15,686 nucleotides of DNA, taken from an uncultured Pseudomonadota bacterium. GTDB taxonomy: Bacteria; Pseudomonadota; Gammaproteobacteria; Burkholderiales; Usitatibacteraceae. Made by a program: the position numbers and the translations under genes. Below are positions 1-8,118 of this stretch, piece by piece. Location: positions 1 through 15,686 of the forward strand of contig CAMPHL010000013.1 of the NCBI GenBank assembly GCA_946885905.1. The letters run 5' to 3'. The notes below the pieces were generated by a model. The model worked only from the letters and a program-made list of their open reading frames with translations. It did no database searches and was not told the origin of the DNA. The first letter of the stretch is position 1; the number at the start of each line of letters is the position of its first letter.

Positions 1-825
1 GGCCACGCCGTAGTTGCGGATGTCCTGGACGCTGTCCTCGACGCGCCCGAGATCGCCCAGGCGCACGGGCGCGCCGTTGCGGTAGGAGACGATGATGGGG
101 ACGTACTCGGCCGCGGAGCGTGCCTGGTCGTTGGCCTGCAGCGTCCACAGGTTTTCGCCGTCTTCCAGGAAGCCTTTCGGCCGGTTGGCGTTGGTCGCGG
201 CGATGGCCGCGCGCACTTCCTCGAAGCCGATCGAGAGCTTGTTCATCACCGTGGGATTGAGCTCCACGCGCACCGCCGGAAGCGACCCGCCGCCGACCGT
301 CACCTGGCCCACGCCGGGGACCTGGGAGATCCGCTGGGCGAGCACGGTCGAGGCGATGTCGTACATCTGCCCGCGCGTGCGCCGCTCGGAGGTCATCGCG
401 AGGATCATCACCGGCGCGTCGGCCGGGTTCACCTTGCGGTAGGTCGGGTTGTTGGTGAGGCTCGAGGGCAGCTGGCTGCGGGCGGCAAGGATCGCGGCCT
501 GCACTTCCCGCGCCGCCGCGTCGATGTTGCGCGAGAGCTCGAACTGGAGCGTGACGCGCGTGCTGCCGAGCGAGGAATTCGAGGTGATCTCGGTGACACC
601 GGCGATGCGGCCGAGGGCGCGCTCCAGCGGCGTGGCGACCGTCGCGGCCATGACCTCCGGGCTCGCGCCCGCCACCTGGGCGCTCACCGACACGGTCGGA
701 AAGTCCACCTGCGGCAGGGGCGACACCGGCAGCAGGAAGAAGCTCACGGCGCCCGCGAGCGCCACCCCGAGCGACAGCAGCGTCGTGGCGACCGGGCGGT
801 GGACGAAGGGGGCGGTGATGTTCAC
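1..825 (-). CDS. mdtC: RND efflux transporter subunit MdtC, N-terminal part (gene runs off the left edge)
   Basis: Inner-membrane proton/drug antiporter subunit of an MdtABC-type tripartite multidrug efflux pump. Only the first 275 codons are present. The start is GTG at 825-823, because an in-frame TAA lies four codons upstream and the product then begins with the family N-terminus (residues about 7-26 FVHRPVATTLLSLGVALAGA, the first membrane helix). Family landmarks follow: PLPQVDFPTV, ATPLERALGRIAGV and a porter domain up to GDLGRVEDSVQDIRNYG, matching MdtC rather than MdtB in the PLPQVDFP segment. In E. coli MdtB and MdtC form a 2:1 heterotrimer (family knowledge); the order mdtA-mdtB-mdtC is kept here. 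No good Shine-Dalgarno precedes the GTG, and a 169-bp palindrome sits 22 bases upstream, so translation may depend on transcript structure. Confidence 0.92.
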   Translation of the reverse strand, partial: MNITAPFVHRPVATTLLSLGVALAGAVSFFLLPVSPLPQVDFPTVSVSAQVAGASPEVMAATVATPLERALGRIAGVTEITSNSSLGSTRVTLQFELSRNIDAAAREVQAAILAARSQLPSSLTNNPTYRKVNPADAPVMILAMTSERRTRGQMYDIASTVLAQRISQVPGVGQVTVGGGSLPAVRVELNPTVMNKLSIGFEEVRAAIAATNANRPKGFLEDGENLWTLQANDQARSAAEYVPIIVSYRNGAPVRLGDLGRVEDSVQDIRNYGVA

Positions 826-847
826 GTTGGGGAGTTATGCGGGCAGT

Positions 848-1016
848 AAACCTTTGGAACACGGATGAAACGGATGAATCGGATGAACACGGATAAAGCA
901 AAGACGTGCTTCGTGGACTATTCGTGTGGCGCCAACCGAAAGGCACGAAACCCGGAAGCTTTTGGGTTTATCCGTGTTCATCCGTTTTATCCGTTTCATC
1001 CGTGTTCCAGAGGTTT
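848..1016. repeat. 169-bp imperfect palindrome between mdtB and mdtC, built of acggatga-type units
   Basis: The left arm is 848-897 and the right arm 967-1016. The reverse complement of the right arm matches the left arm at 47 of 50 positions. Each arm holds repeated units of the form acggatga or acggataa. The 69-base centre (898-966) is itself loosely inverted: TTCGTG at 910-915 faces CACGAA at 944-949, around GGCGCC at 928-933. The right arm overlaps the last codons and stop of mdtB; the left arm ends 22 bases before the mdtC start. In the mdtBC transcript this would fold into one long hairpin. It looks like a dispersed repeat or miniature-element type sequence, but I cannot name a family. 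No terminal target duplication is evident. Confidence 0.88.
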
Positions 1017-4000
1017 TGGCCGATCGTCAGCCACCACCTCCCCCTTCCGCCGAGCGCGCCAGCGCGAAGCCCAGCGATCGAAATAGAGGTAGATCACGGG
1101 CGTGGTGAAGATGGTGAGCAGCTGCGAGAAGATGAGCCCGCCCACCATCGCGATGCCGAGCGGCCGCCGAAGCTCGGCGCCCACGCCCCAGGAAAGCATG
1201 AGCGGCAGCGCGCCCAGCAGTGCGGCGAGGGTCGTCATGAGGATCGGGCGGAAGCGCAGCATCGCAGCCTGGTAAATGGCCTCGCGGGGTGCCAGGCCTT
1301 GCTCGCGCTCGGCGTCGAGGGCGAAGTCCACCATCAGGATGGCGTTCTTCTTCACGATACCGATCAGCAGCACGATGCCGATGATCGCGATGATGCCGAG
1401 GTCCTGGCCGGCGACCAGCAGCGAGAGCAGGGCGCCGACGCCGGCCGAGGGCAGCGTCGAGAGGATCGTCACCGGGTGGATGTAGCTCTCGTAGAGCACG
1501 CCCAGCACGATGTACATCGTGACGATGGCCGCGAGGATGAGCAGCAGCGTGTTGGTGAGCGAGGCCCGGAACGCGCTCGCCGCGCCCTGGAAGCCGGTGC
1601 GGACCGAGGCCGGCATCGCGATCTCGCGCTCGGCCCGCTCGATCGCCTTCACCGCCTCGCCGAGCGACTGGCCCTTGCCGAGATTGAACGAGATGGTCTG
1701 CGCCGGGAACTGCCCGATGTGGGACAGTGCGAGCGGCCCCATGCGCTCCGTCACGGTCGCGACCGCGGACAGCGGAACCTGCACGCCGCCCGTACCGGGC
1801 ACGAAGATGTCGTTCAGCGCCGCGGGCCCGTCGCGGAACTCCGGTTTCACCTCGAGCACGACGCGGTACTGGCTCGCCTGCGTGAAGATGGTCGAGACCA
1901 GGCGCTGGCCGAAGGCGTTGTAGAGGGCATTGTCGATCGAGGCGGGGGTGACGCCCAGCCTGCCGGAGGTGTCGCGGTCGATGGTCACGTACGCCTGCAG
2001 CCCCTGGTCCTGCAGGTCGCTCGCCACGTCGGCGAGCTGCGGCAGGGTGCGCAGCTTGTCCACCGCCTTCAACGTCCACTCGCGCAGCAGCTGCCGGTCG
2101 GAGGCCTCGAGCGTGTACTGGAACTGCGTGCGGCTCACCCGGTCCTCGATCGTGAGGTCCTGCACCGGCTGCATGTAGAGGGTAATGCCCTCCTCGCGGG
2201 CGACGCGTTGCTTGAGCCGCTCCATCACCACCGGGGCGCGCTCGCGGCTGCCGTGGGGCTTCAACGCGATCAGCAGCCGGCCCGAGTTGGGCGTCACGTT
2301 GGTGCCATCCACGCCGATGAACGACGAGATGCTGTCGACCGCGGGATCTTCGAGCAGGACCTGCGCGAGCTCGCGGCTGCGCTCCGACATCGACGCGAAG
2401 GAGGCCGACTGCGGCCCTTCGGAGACGCCCTGGATGAGGCCCGTGTCCTGCAGGGGGAAGAAGCCCTTCGGGATCACCACGTAGAGCAGCGCCGTGAGGG
2501 CCACGGTCACCAGGAACACGATCATGGTGAGCGGCTGGCGCGCGAGGACCCACTCGAGGGCCCGGCCGTATCGCCCGATCAGTCGGTCCAGGTACTCGGC
2601 GGAGCGGCGCGCGAAGCGGCTTTCCTTCTCCGGCGGCGTGTGCTTGAGCAGCCGCGCCGCCATCATCGGGGTGAGCGTGAGCGACACCACGGCCGATATG
2701 AGGATCGCCACCGCGAGCGTTATCGCGAACTCGCGGCAGAGGCCTCCCACGACCTCGCCCATGAAGAGCAGCGGGATCAGGACCGCCACCAGCGAGAAGG
2801 TGAGCGAGATGAGGGTGAAGGCGATCTGCTGCGAGCCCTTGAGCGCCGCGTCCATGGGGCTTTCGCCTTCCTCGACGTAGCGGGCGATGTTCTCGATCAC
2901 CACGATGGCGTCGTCGACCACGAAGCCCGTGGCGATGGTGAGTGCCATGAGGGTGAGGATGTTGATGCTGAAGCCGGCGAGGTACATCACGCCGAAGGTG
3001 CCGATGAGCGAGAGCGGCACCGCCGCGGCCGGGATGAGGGTCGCGGTGCCGCTGCGGAGGAAGACGAAGATCACGGCCACGACGAGGGCGACGGCGAGCA
3101 GCAGCTCCATCTGCGTGTCGTGCACCGAGGTGCGGATCGTCACGGTGCGGTCGGTGAGCACCGTGGCCTCGATCGAGGCCGGCAGCGAGGCGCGCAGCGA
3201 CGGGATCAAGGCCTTCACCCGGTCCACCACCTCGATCACGTTGGCGCCGGGCTGGCGCTGGACGTTGAGGATGATCGCCGGCGTGTCGTTCATCCACGCC
3301 GCCAGGCGCGCGTTCTCCGCGTCCTCGATCACGTCGGCGATGTCGGTGAGGTAGACCGCGGCGCCGTTCTTGTAGGCCACGACGATGCGCCGGTACTCCT
3401 CGGGGCTCCTCAGCTGGTCGTTGGCGTCGATCGTGTAGGCGCGCGCGGGCCCGTCGAAGCTGCCTTTCGCCTGGTTCACGTTGGCGGCGTTGATGGCGCT
3501 CCTCACGTCCTCGAGCGACAGGCCCGCGGCGGCGGCCGCGCGCGGGTGGACCTGCACCCGAACCGCGCTTCGCGGGCCACCCGAAAGCGTCACCAGCCCC
3601 ACGCCCGGAACCTGCGAGATCTTCTGCGCGACGCGTGTGTCGACGAGGTCCTGCACCTGCGTCATGCGCATCGTCTTCGAGGTGATGCCGAGGGTGAGGA
3701 TCGGCGCGTCGGCGGGGTTCACCTTGCTGTAGATCGGCGGGCTCGGCAGGTCCGAGGGCAGCAGGTTGCCGCCCGCGTTGATCGCCGCCTGCACTCCCTG
3801 CTCCGCGGAATCGAGCTCGATCGCGAGCTCGAATTGCAGCGTGATCACCGAGGCGCCCCCCGAGCTGGTGGAGGACATCTGCTTCAAGCCCGGCATCTGC
3901 CCGAACTGGCGCTCGAGCGGGGCCGTGATCGAGGAGGTGACGACCTCGGGACTCGCGCCTGGGTACAGCGTGACCACCTGGATAGTCGGGTAGTCGACCT

Positions 4001-4115
4001 GCGGGAGGGCGGAGAGCGGCAGCTGGCGCCAGGCGACCCAGCCGGCGAGCAACACCGCCACCATGGCCAGCGCAGTCGCGACCGGCCGCAGGATGAAGAG
4101 GCGCGACGGGTTCAC
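996..4115 (-). CDS. mdtB: RND efflux transporter subunit MdtB
   Basis: Inner-membrane resistance-nodulation-division pump subunit; uses the proton gradient to export drugs with MdtA and MdtC. 1039 residues, about the usual length. The start is GTG at 4115-4113, which overlaps the mdtA stop (GTGA), so the two are translationally coupled. The product opens with [20 protein letters not shown] (helix 1), then [20 protein letters not shown] and the porter domain. The proton-relay pair D401-D402 lies in [13 protein letters not shown] (helix 4), and the conserved lysine in [19 protein letters not shown] (helix 10). The C-terminus is odd: after the normal ending [12 protein letters not shown], the last residues KPLEHG and the TGA lie in the palindromic repeat 848-1016, so the repeat has set the end of the protein. 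A longer minus-strand open frame reaching 5384 is the same frame running on opposite mdtA and is not a protein. Confidence 0.95.
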   Translation of the reverse strand: MNPSRLFILRPVATALAMVAVLLAGWVAWRQLPLSALPQVDYPTIQVVTLYPGASPEVVTSSITAPLERQFGQMPGLKQMSSTSSGGASVITLQFELAIELDSAEQGVQAAINAGGNLLPSDLPSPPIYSKVNPADAPILTLGITSKTMRMTQVQDLVDTRVAQKISQVPGVGLVTLSGGPRSAVRVQVHPRAAAAAGLSLEDVRSAINAANVNQAKGSFDGPARAYTIDANDQLRSPEEYRRIVVAYKNGAAVYLTDIADVIEDAENARLAAWMNDTPAIILNVQRQPGANVIEVVDRVKALIPSLRASLPASIEATVLTDRTVTIRTSVHDTQMELLLAVALVVAVIFVFLRSGTATLIPAAAVPLSLIGTFGVMYLAGFSINILTLMALTIATGFVVDDAIVVIENIARYVEEGESPMDAALKGSQQIAFTLISLTFSLVAVLIPLLFMGEVVGGLCREFAITLAVAILISAVVSLTLTPMMAARLLKHTPPEKESRFARRSAEYLDRLIGRYGRALEWVLARQPLTMIVFLVTVALTALLYVVIPKGFFPLQDTGLIQGVSEGPQSASFASMSERSRELAQVLLEDPAVDSISSFIGVDGTNVTPNSGRLLIALKPHGSRERAPVVMERLKQRVAREEGITLYMQPVQDLTIEDRVSRTQFQYTLEASDRQLLREWTLKAVDKLRTLPQLADVASDLQDQGLQAYVTIDRDTSGRLGVTPASIDNALYNAFGQRLVSTIFTQASQYRVVLEVKPEFRDGPAALNDIFVPGTGGVQVPLSAVATVTERMGPLALSHIGQFPAQTISFNLGKGQSLGEAVKAIERAEREIAMPASVRTGFQGAASAFRASLTNTLLLILAAIVTMYIVLGVLYESYIHPVTILSTLPSAGVGALLSLLVAGQDLGIIAIIGIVLLIGIVKKNAILMVDFALDAEREQGLAPREAIYQAAMLRFRPILMTTLAALLGALPLMLSWGVGAELRRPLGIAMVGGLIFSQLLTIFTTPVIYLYFDRWASRWRARRKGEVVADDRPKPLEHG

Positions 4116-5482
4116 TGCGACGTCTTGCCCTCGGCCTCGCGGCGCTTCTTCCACGCCTCGCGCTGCTCGGGCGTCATCGACTCGAGCCTCTTCTTGCTCT
4201 CCCCGCGCTTGGCCGGATCCACCTCTCGGCGCTGGCCGCCGCCCGCGGGCGCGCGCAGGCCGGCGCCGGGCTCGGTCACCTCGACCTTCGCGCCTTCGCG
4301 GATCCTGTCGACGCCGTCCGTGATGACCCGCTCCCCGACCTGCAGTCCCGACTCCACCTGCGTGAGCTGACCCTCGGTCGGGCCCACCACGACGGGCCGC
4401 AGCGCGACGGTCGAATCCGCCTGCACGACGTACACGAGCGTTCCCTGGGTTCCGCGCTGCACCGCGGCGGCGGGGACCACGACCACGTCGCGGCGCGTGT
4501 CCACCACCATGCGGACGTTCACGAACTGGTTGGGGAAGAGCTTGCCTTCCTTGTTCGGGAACTGGGCCTTCAGCTTCACCGTTCCCGTGGCCACGTCGAT
4601 CTGGTTGTCGGTCGTGACGAGCGTTCCCCTGGCGAGGAGGTTCTTCTGCTCGCGGTCCCACGCTTCCACCGGCGGCTTGTCTCCCGCGTTCAGTCGCGCC
4701 AGCACGCGGGGCAGCGCATCCTGCGGGATCGTGAAGATCACCGAGATGGGATCGACCTGCGTGATGACGGCGATGCCGTTCGCATCCGAGCCGCGCACCA
4801 TGTTGCCCTGGTCGACCTGGCGCAGCCCGAGCCGCCCCCCGATCGGCGCCGTGATGCGCGCGTACGAGAGCTGCAGGCGCGCGTTGTCGACCTGGGCCTG
4901 GCTCACCCTCACCGTGCCTTCGAGCTGGCGCACGAGCGCGGCCTGCTGGTCGACCTGCTGCTGCGCGATGGAATCCTGCTTGAGCAGCGTCCGGTAGCGA
5001 TCGAGGTCGAGGCGCGCGTTGTTGAGCTGGGCCGCGTCGCGCGCGAGCGTGCCTTCGGCTTGCGCGACCGCGACCTGGAGCGGCACGGGATCGATCTGCG
5101 CGATCGCGTCGCCCTGCTTCACCGTCTGGCCCTCGGTGAAGAGCACATCCTGGAGCTGCCCGTCGACTCGCGGCTTCACCGTGACGGTGCGCAGCGCCGC
5201 CACGGTACCCAGCGCCGTCTGCACGATGTTGATGTCGCCCTTGCGTGCCGGGACGGCGGCGACAGGCTGCGGACCGGTGGGCGCGAAGCGCCCACCCCGG
5301 CCTCCCCTGCCGGCCTTCGAGCCCTTGCCATCCTTCGTGGCTTCGGCCGCGGGCGGCGTTGCCGTATCGCTGCGTGAACGCCAATACCAGATGCCGGCGC
5401 CGACGAGCGCGATGACGACGACGATGACCGCGGGCAGCAACCAGCGGGGACGAGTGGACCGGGAAGGGGGCAGCGCGCTCAT
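4112..5482 (-). CDS. mdtA: RND efflux periplasmic adaptor MdtA
   Basis: Membrane-fusion (adaptor) subunit linking the MdtBC pump to an outer-membrane channel. 456 residues from ATG 5482. An N-terminal membrane anchor is at about 14-33 ([20 protein letters not shown]); there is no lipobox. Then a Gly/Lys/Arg-rich linker (50-68), the biotinyl-lipoyl-like half ([20 protein letters not shown]), a coiled-coil hairpin rich in Gln/Ala/Leu/Arg (about 115-170), the second lipoyl half ([20 protein letters not shown]) and the beta-barrel ([17 protein letters not shown]). The C-terminal tail (410-456) is unusually charged, ending in [18 protein letters not shown]. No outer-membrane TolC gene is seen in the window. 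It begins an mdtABC operon; the 86 bases upstream to srkA hold paired repeats that may be an operator. Confidence 0.95.
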   Translation of the reverse strand: MSALPPSRSTRPRWLLPAVIVVVIALVGAGIWYWRSRSDTATPPAAEATKDGKGSKAGRGGRGGRFAPTGPQPVAAVPARKGDINIVQTALGTVAALRTVTVKPRVDGQLQDVLFTEGQTVKQGDAIAQIDPVPLQVAVAQAEGTLARDAAQLNNARLDLDRYRTLLKQDSIAQQQVDQQAALVRQLEGTVRVSQAQVDNARLQLSYARITAPIGGRLGLRQVDQGNMVRGSDANGIAVITQVDPISVIFTIPQDALPRVLARLNAGDKPPVEAWDREQKNLLARGTLVTTDNQIDVATGTVKLKAQFPNKEGKLFPNQFVNVRMVVDTRRDVVVVPAAAVQRGTQGTLVYVVQADSTVALRPVVVGPTEGQLTQVESGLQVGERVITDGVDRIREGAKVEVTEPGAGLRAPAGGGQRREVDPAKRGESKKRLESMTPEQREAWKKRREAEGKTSQ

Positions 5483-5496
5483 GGGAACGTTTCTTG

Positions 5497-5558
5497 GAGT
5501 TGTTACATTTGAGCAGGGTTCGTCCGCTGCTTTCCCCGCGAGTTGCTACGAAATGTAA
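5497..5558. promoter_or_regulatory. Paired inverted and direct repeats upstream of mdtA, possible operator region
   Basis: TTACATTT (5503-5510) and AAATGTAA (5551-5558) are perfect inverted copies about five helical turns apart. The same area carries a direct repeat, GAGTTG(T/C)TAC, at 5497-5506 and 5540-5549. Both lie in the short gap between the srkA stop and the mdtA start, where the efflux operon must be controlled if it has its own promoter. No convincing -35/-10 pair was recognised and no regulator gene is adjacent in the window, so the operator role is inferred from position and symmetry only. Confidence 0.35.
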
Positions 5559-5568
5559 TCGTTTCCGG

Positions 5569-6582
5569 TCAGGCGGGCACGATCGGCGGCTCCTGCATGG
5601 CAGCGATCTGCTCTCGCAGTTCCAGCACGCGATCCTGCCAGTAGCGCGCCGTGCCGAAGAACGGAAACGCCATCGGGAACGCGGGATCGTCCCAGCGGCG
5701 CGCGAGCCAGGCCGAGTAATGCAGCAAGCGCAGCGTGCGCAGCGCCTCGACCAGATTGAGCTCCCGGTCGTCGAGCTCCGCGAAGTCCTCGTAGCCGGCG
5801 AGGATGCGGCCGAGTTGCCGGCCCATCGTCGCGCGGTCTCCCGAGATCAGCATCCACAGGTCCTGGACTGCAGGCCCCATGCGTGCGTCGTCGAGGTCGA
5901 CGAAGTGCGGTCCGCCTGCCGTGTTACCGCTGGCAGGGGTCCAGAGGACGTTGCCCGCGTGGCAATCGCCGTGCAGGCGCAGCGTCTCGAATTTCCCGGC
6001 GCGCGCGTAGCAGTGGTGCACGCCCTCCAGCGCGAGCGCCGCCGCCTGCTTCCAGGGCTCGACGAGCTCGCGCGGGATGAGGCCGCTCGCCAGGAGGTAT
6101 TCGCGCGGCTCCTCTCCGAAGGAGGCGATGTCGATCGCGGGACGATGCGCGAATGCCCGCGCGCGCCCTACGGCGTGGATGCGCCCGATGAAGCGGCCCA
6201 GCCATTCGAGCGTCTCGCCGTCCTCGAGCTCGGGCGCGCGCCCGCCCCGGCGGGGAAAGACGGCGAGGCGGAAGCCCTCGGCCTCGAGCAGCGTGCGGCC
6301 GCCGAATGCCGTGGGCGCGACCACGGGGATCTCGGCGTCGGCGAGCTCGAGCGCGAAGCCGTGCTCTTCGAGGATCTGCTCGTCGCTCCACCGTCCCGGC
6401 CGGTAGAACTTCGCCACCACGAGCGAGGGGGCGCCCGCGTCGTCTTCGATGCCGACCTGGTAGACGCGGTTCTCGTAGCTGGCGAGCGCGAGCAGGCGCC
6501 CGTCGCACCGCAGGCCCGTCGATTCGAGCGCATTCAGGACCACGTCGGGGGTGAGGCGGCTGTACGGATGGGGATCGTGCAT
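5569..6582 (-). CDS. srkA: Stress response Ser/Thr kinase SrkA (YihE), APH fold
   Basis: Cytoplasmic protein kinase of the aminoglycoside-phosphotransferase (ABC1040/APH) fold. In E. coli SrkA protects cells against stress-induced death through the MazF/Cpx pathways (family knowledge). 337 residues, close to the E. coli length. The N-lobe has [10 protein letters not shown] (35-44) and the ATP-lysine segment [11 protein letters not shown] (55-65). The catalytic loop is [12 protein letters not shown] (203-214; D206 the likely base, N211), followed by the metal-binding [12 protein letters not shown] (226-237). ATG 6582 is chosen because the product then has the family start ([15 protein letters not shown]). 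A TAGAAT -10-like hexamer lies at 6593-6588, so the message could be almost leaderless. It is upstream of and co-directional with mdtA, with 86 bases between, and divergent from the small membrane pair. Confidence 0.93.
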   Translation of the reverse strand: MHDPHPYSRLTPDVVLNALESTGLRCDGRLLALASYENRVYQVGIEDDAGAPSLVVAKFYRPGRWSDEQILEEHGFALELADAEIPVVAPTAFGGRTLLEAEGFRLAVFPRRGGRAPELEDGETLEWLGRFIGRIHAVGRARAFAHRPAIDIASFGEEPREYLLASGLIPRELVEPWKQAAALALEGVHHCYARAGKFETLRLHGDCHAGNVLWTPASGNTAGGPHFVDLDDARMGPAVQDLWMLISGDRATMGRQLGRILAGYEDFAELDDRELNLVEALRTLRLLHYSAWLARRWDDPAFPMAFPFFGTARYWQDRVLELREQIAAMQEPPIVPA

Positions 6583-6641
6583 GGCTGATTCTACCGGGCG
6601 CCGTGCTCATAACCTCTTCATCCATAGGGGTTTTCGCTGCG

Positions 6642-6650
6642 TGCTAAGAT
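6642..6650 (+). promoter_or_regulatory. Extended -10 promoter element for the small membrane peptide/PuuD-like pair
   Basis: TGC followed by TAAGAT (6645-6650) forms a good extended -10 box; no clear -35 is seen 16-18 bases upstream. Transcription would start near 6657, which argues that the ATG at 6658 is too close to the transcript end and that the GTG at 6679, with its Shine-Dalgarno, is the real start. Confidence 0.5.
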
Positions 6651-6678
6651 CGCGCCGATGTCATTCCAGGAGCACAAC

Positions 6679-6777
6679 GTGAAAAACCCTCTGGATTCCC
6701 TCTGGGGCACCGTGATCTCGGGTCTCGTCCTGACCGTGGTGCTGTATTTCCTCGCCCGTTCGATGATGGGAGGCTGA
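6679..6777 (+). CDS. 32-residue single-pass membrane peptide upstream of the PuuD-like protein
   Basis: A very small gene. The start is GTG at 6679, preceded by AGGAG at 6668-6672 with six bases between. An in-frame ATG at 6658 would give 39 residues but has no ribosome site and lies at the predicted transcript start. The product begins MKNPLDSLWG, has one hydrophobic helix (about 10-27, TVISGLVLTVVLYFLARS) and ends SMMGG. The stop TGA (6775-6777) is one base from the next ATG, and the next gene's GGGAGG lies inside this frame, so the two are almost surely co-translated. I do not recognise a named family. It resembles the tiny accessory subunits of membrane redox complexes in size and layout, but that is inference. 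Confidence 0.65.
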   Translation: MKNPLDSLWGTVISGLVLTVVLYFLARSMMGG

Positions 6778-6778
6778 C

Positions 6779-7288
6779 ATGGGCGACTTCATCGTCTACG
6801 GGCTGGGCCGCTGGCTGCACATCATGGCGGGCGTGATGTGGATCGGCCTGCTCTACTACTTCAATTTCGTCCAGGTCGATGCGCTCAAGAAAGCCGGCGC
6901 CGACAACCCGCCCACCGGTGCCGGCATCACCAGGCACGTCGCTCCGCGCGCGCTCTTCTACTTCCGCTGGGCCGCGGTGGTCACCGTGCTGGCGGGGGCG
7001 ATGATCCTGGGCGAGCGCATCGACGACGCGCTCTTCTTCAAGGAAAGGGCCTACATCCCCATCGGCATCGGGGCGTGGCTGGGCCTGATCATGTTGTTCA
7101 ACGTGTGGGTCCTCATCTGGCCCAACCAGAAGAAGATCCTGGGGATCGTGCCCGCGACCGACGAGGAGAAGAACAAGGCGCGCCGCGTGGCCTTCCTCGC
7201 CTCGCGCACCAACACGATGCTCTCCATGCCGATGCTGTTCTTCATGGTCGCATCGGGCGGCATCTTCCGGCGCGCGATCTTCGGGTAG
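6779..7288 (+). CDS. Orphan PuuD N-terminal (Urate_ox_N-type) membrane protein
   Basis: 169-residue inner-membrane protein with four predicted helices (about 9-30, 60-79, 94-114, 144-160). It resembles the membrane half of PuuD-type urate hydroxylases: RWLHIMAGVMWIGLLYYFNF, then YFRWAAVVTVLAGAMILGE, GAWLGLIMLFNVWVLIWPNQ and SRTNTMLSMPMLFFM. Full PuuD proteins carry a C-terminal cytochrome c domain; here there is no CXXCH and the protein ends after the fourth helix, so a urate-oxidising role should not be assumed. H14 and H53 are the only histidines and could be metal or heme ligands (inference). The ribosome site GGGAGG at 6768-6773 lies five bases before ATG 6779. It is paired with the 32-residue peptide upstream. 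No purine-catabolism genes are nearby. Confidence 0.8.
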   Translation: MGDFIVYGLGRWLHIMAGVMWIGLLYYFNFVQVDALKKAGADNPPTGAGITRHVAPRALFYFRWAAVVTVLAGAMILGERIDDALFFKERAYIPIGIGAWLGLIMLFNVWVLIWPNQKKILGIVPATDEEKNKARRVAFLASRTNTMLSMPMLFFMVASGGIFRRAIFG

Positions 7289-7310
7289 AGGCCTCTCCTT
7301 CTGCCTTGGG

Positions 7311-7772
7311 CTATTTTTTAGGCAGGCCGGTGACCCTGTCGCCGGCCTTTACGTTCTTTCCCGCGAACCATCCCTTGTTGGTCTCGATCGCATAGATCGA
7401 GGGCCCCGCGGACATGTTCGGGGTTTCCGTGTGCGGCTCCATGTCGAGGATGTTGAGGATCAGGCCCTGCGCGTCGATGAACGCGACCGAAAGCGGGATC
7501 AGCGTGTTCTTCATCCACATCGAGTGGTAGGCCGGCTCGTCGAAGACGAAGAGCATGCCGTCGTTGGCGCCGAGCGAGGTGCGGTGCATGAGGCCCTTGG
7601 CGCGGTCCGCATCGGTGCTCACCACTTCGACACGGAGGGCATGGGTGCCGACCTTGACGGTGGCCATCCGCGGGCCCGCATCGGCCCACGCGAGCGAGGA
7701 CACGGCGAGCATCGCCGCGAGCAGGAGCAGAAACCGCCGCAGGCGCAGAGGGTCGAAGACGTAGGCGTTCAT
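7311..7772 (-). CDS. Exported DUF192 family protein
   Basis: 153-residue exported protein of the DUF192 family, whose function is unknown. ATG 7772 is chosen because it gives an n-region (DPLRLRR), a hydrophobic stretch (14-28, FLLLLAAMLAVSSLA) and a cleavage site near AWA-DAG; AGGA lies nine bases upstream. A longer frame reaching 8090 would run opposite the lipoprotein gene and bury the signal peptide. Family marks: RVEVVSTDADRAKGLMHRTS (47-66), DGMLFVFDEPAYHSMWMKNT (71-90; the MWMKNT motif), LIPLSVAFID and the closing YAIETNKGWFAGKNVKAGDRV. It is convergent with the PuuD-like gene (22 bases apart) and divergent from the lipoprotein gene (18 bases between start codons). Confidence 0.9.
   Translation of the reverse strand: MNAYVFDPLRLRRFLLLLAAMLAVSSLAWADAGPRMATVKVGTHALRVEVVSTDADRAKGLMHRTSLGANDGMLFVFDEPAYHSMWMKNTLIPLSVAFIDAQGLILNILDMEPHTETPNMSAGPSIYAIETNKGWFAGKNVKAGDRVTGLPKK
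7324..7348 (+). terminator. Strong hairpin at the PuuD-like/DUF192 convergence, possible terminator
   Basis: AGGCCGGTGAC (7324-7334) pairs with GTCGCCGGCCT (7338-7348) around a CCT loop, eleven pairs with one G-T wobble. It is followed on the plus strand by TTTACGTTCTTT, a broken T tract. It lies 36 bases past the PuuD-like stop, but inside the 3' end of the DUF192 gene, so codon constraints could explain part of it. Confidence 0.35.
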
Positions 7773-7790
7773 TTCCGGGAATCCTAACGC

Positions 7791-8111
7791 ATGGCCATCC
7801 AACTTTGCCGACACACGCTTGCCACGGCAGTGGTCTTCCTCCTCGCCGGATGCGCGGCACGGCCGGTCGCCCCGCCGCCCGTCTCCACGGCGCCCGAAAC
7901 GCCCGCGCAGGCGCAGGAGCGCCGCCAGCAGGCCGCCCGGCCGGCATACAACCTCGCGGGATATCCGCCCGCGGTTCGCGAGGGCTATATCGACGGTTGC
8001 GAGACCGCGAAGGGCACGCGCTACGGCCGCAAGGACGCCAGCCGCTTCGCCGGCGACGCGCAGTACCAGATGGGCTGGAACGACGGCCACTCCCTCTGCA
8101 AGCCCAGGTAG
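7791..8111 (+). CDS. Small outer-membrane-type lipoprotein, function unknown
   Basis: 106 residues with a type II signal peptide: basic start, hydrophobic core (about 10-18) and lipobox LLAGC, with C21 the predicted lipidated residue. After a Pro/Ala/Gln linker (22-55) comes a short domain with YPPAVREGYIDGCETAKGTR and YQMGWNDGHSLC. The spaced GY.DGC...GW.DG...C pattern recurs in small lipoproteins of Gram-negative bacteria, and its two cysteines (about 69 and 103) could form a disulfide. ATG 7791 has only a weak GGGAA site upstream. It is divergent from the DUF192 gene and convergent with cbiX, whose stop is seven bases away. No function can be assigned. Confidence 0.75.
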   Translation: MAIQLCRHTLATAVVFLLAGCAARPVAPPPVSTAPETPAQAQERRQQAARPAYNLAGYPPAVREGYIDGCETAKGTRYGRKDASRFAGDAQYQMGWNDGHSLCKPR

Positions 8112-8118
8112 GGCGGGC

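Noticed and set aside
848..1016. Reading the palindrome as a rho-independent terminator or as a complete insertion sequence
   Set aside because: No T tract follows the stem in either direction, and the element is too short to encode a transposase; no target-site duplication is evident.
848..1016. CRISPR array from the repeated acggatga units
   Set aside because: The units are only 8-10 bases with no spacers, and are arranged as inverted arms.
906..4370. 1154-residue plus-strand open frame opposite mdtB and the palindrome
   Set aside because: The translation is Arg/His/Asp/Glu/Gly-rich low-complexity text of the kind seen opposite GC-rich genes; it has no domain and lies opposite a certain mdtB.
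4116..5384. Upstream extension of the mdtB frame to 5384
   Set aside because: It overlaps mdtA on the same strand in another frame; the family start of MdtB is at GTG 4115 and the upstream residues are Arg/Ala/Gly-rich noise.
6779..7288. Calling this gene urate hydroxylase puuD
   Set aside because: Only the membrane half is present, with no cytochrome c domain and no purine genes nearby; the function would be over-assigned.
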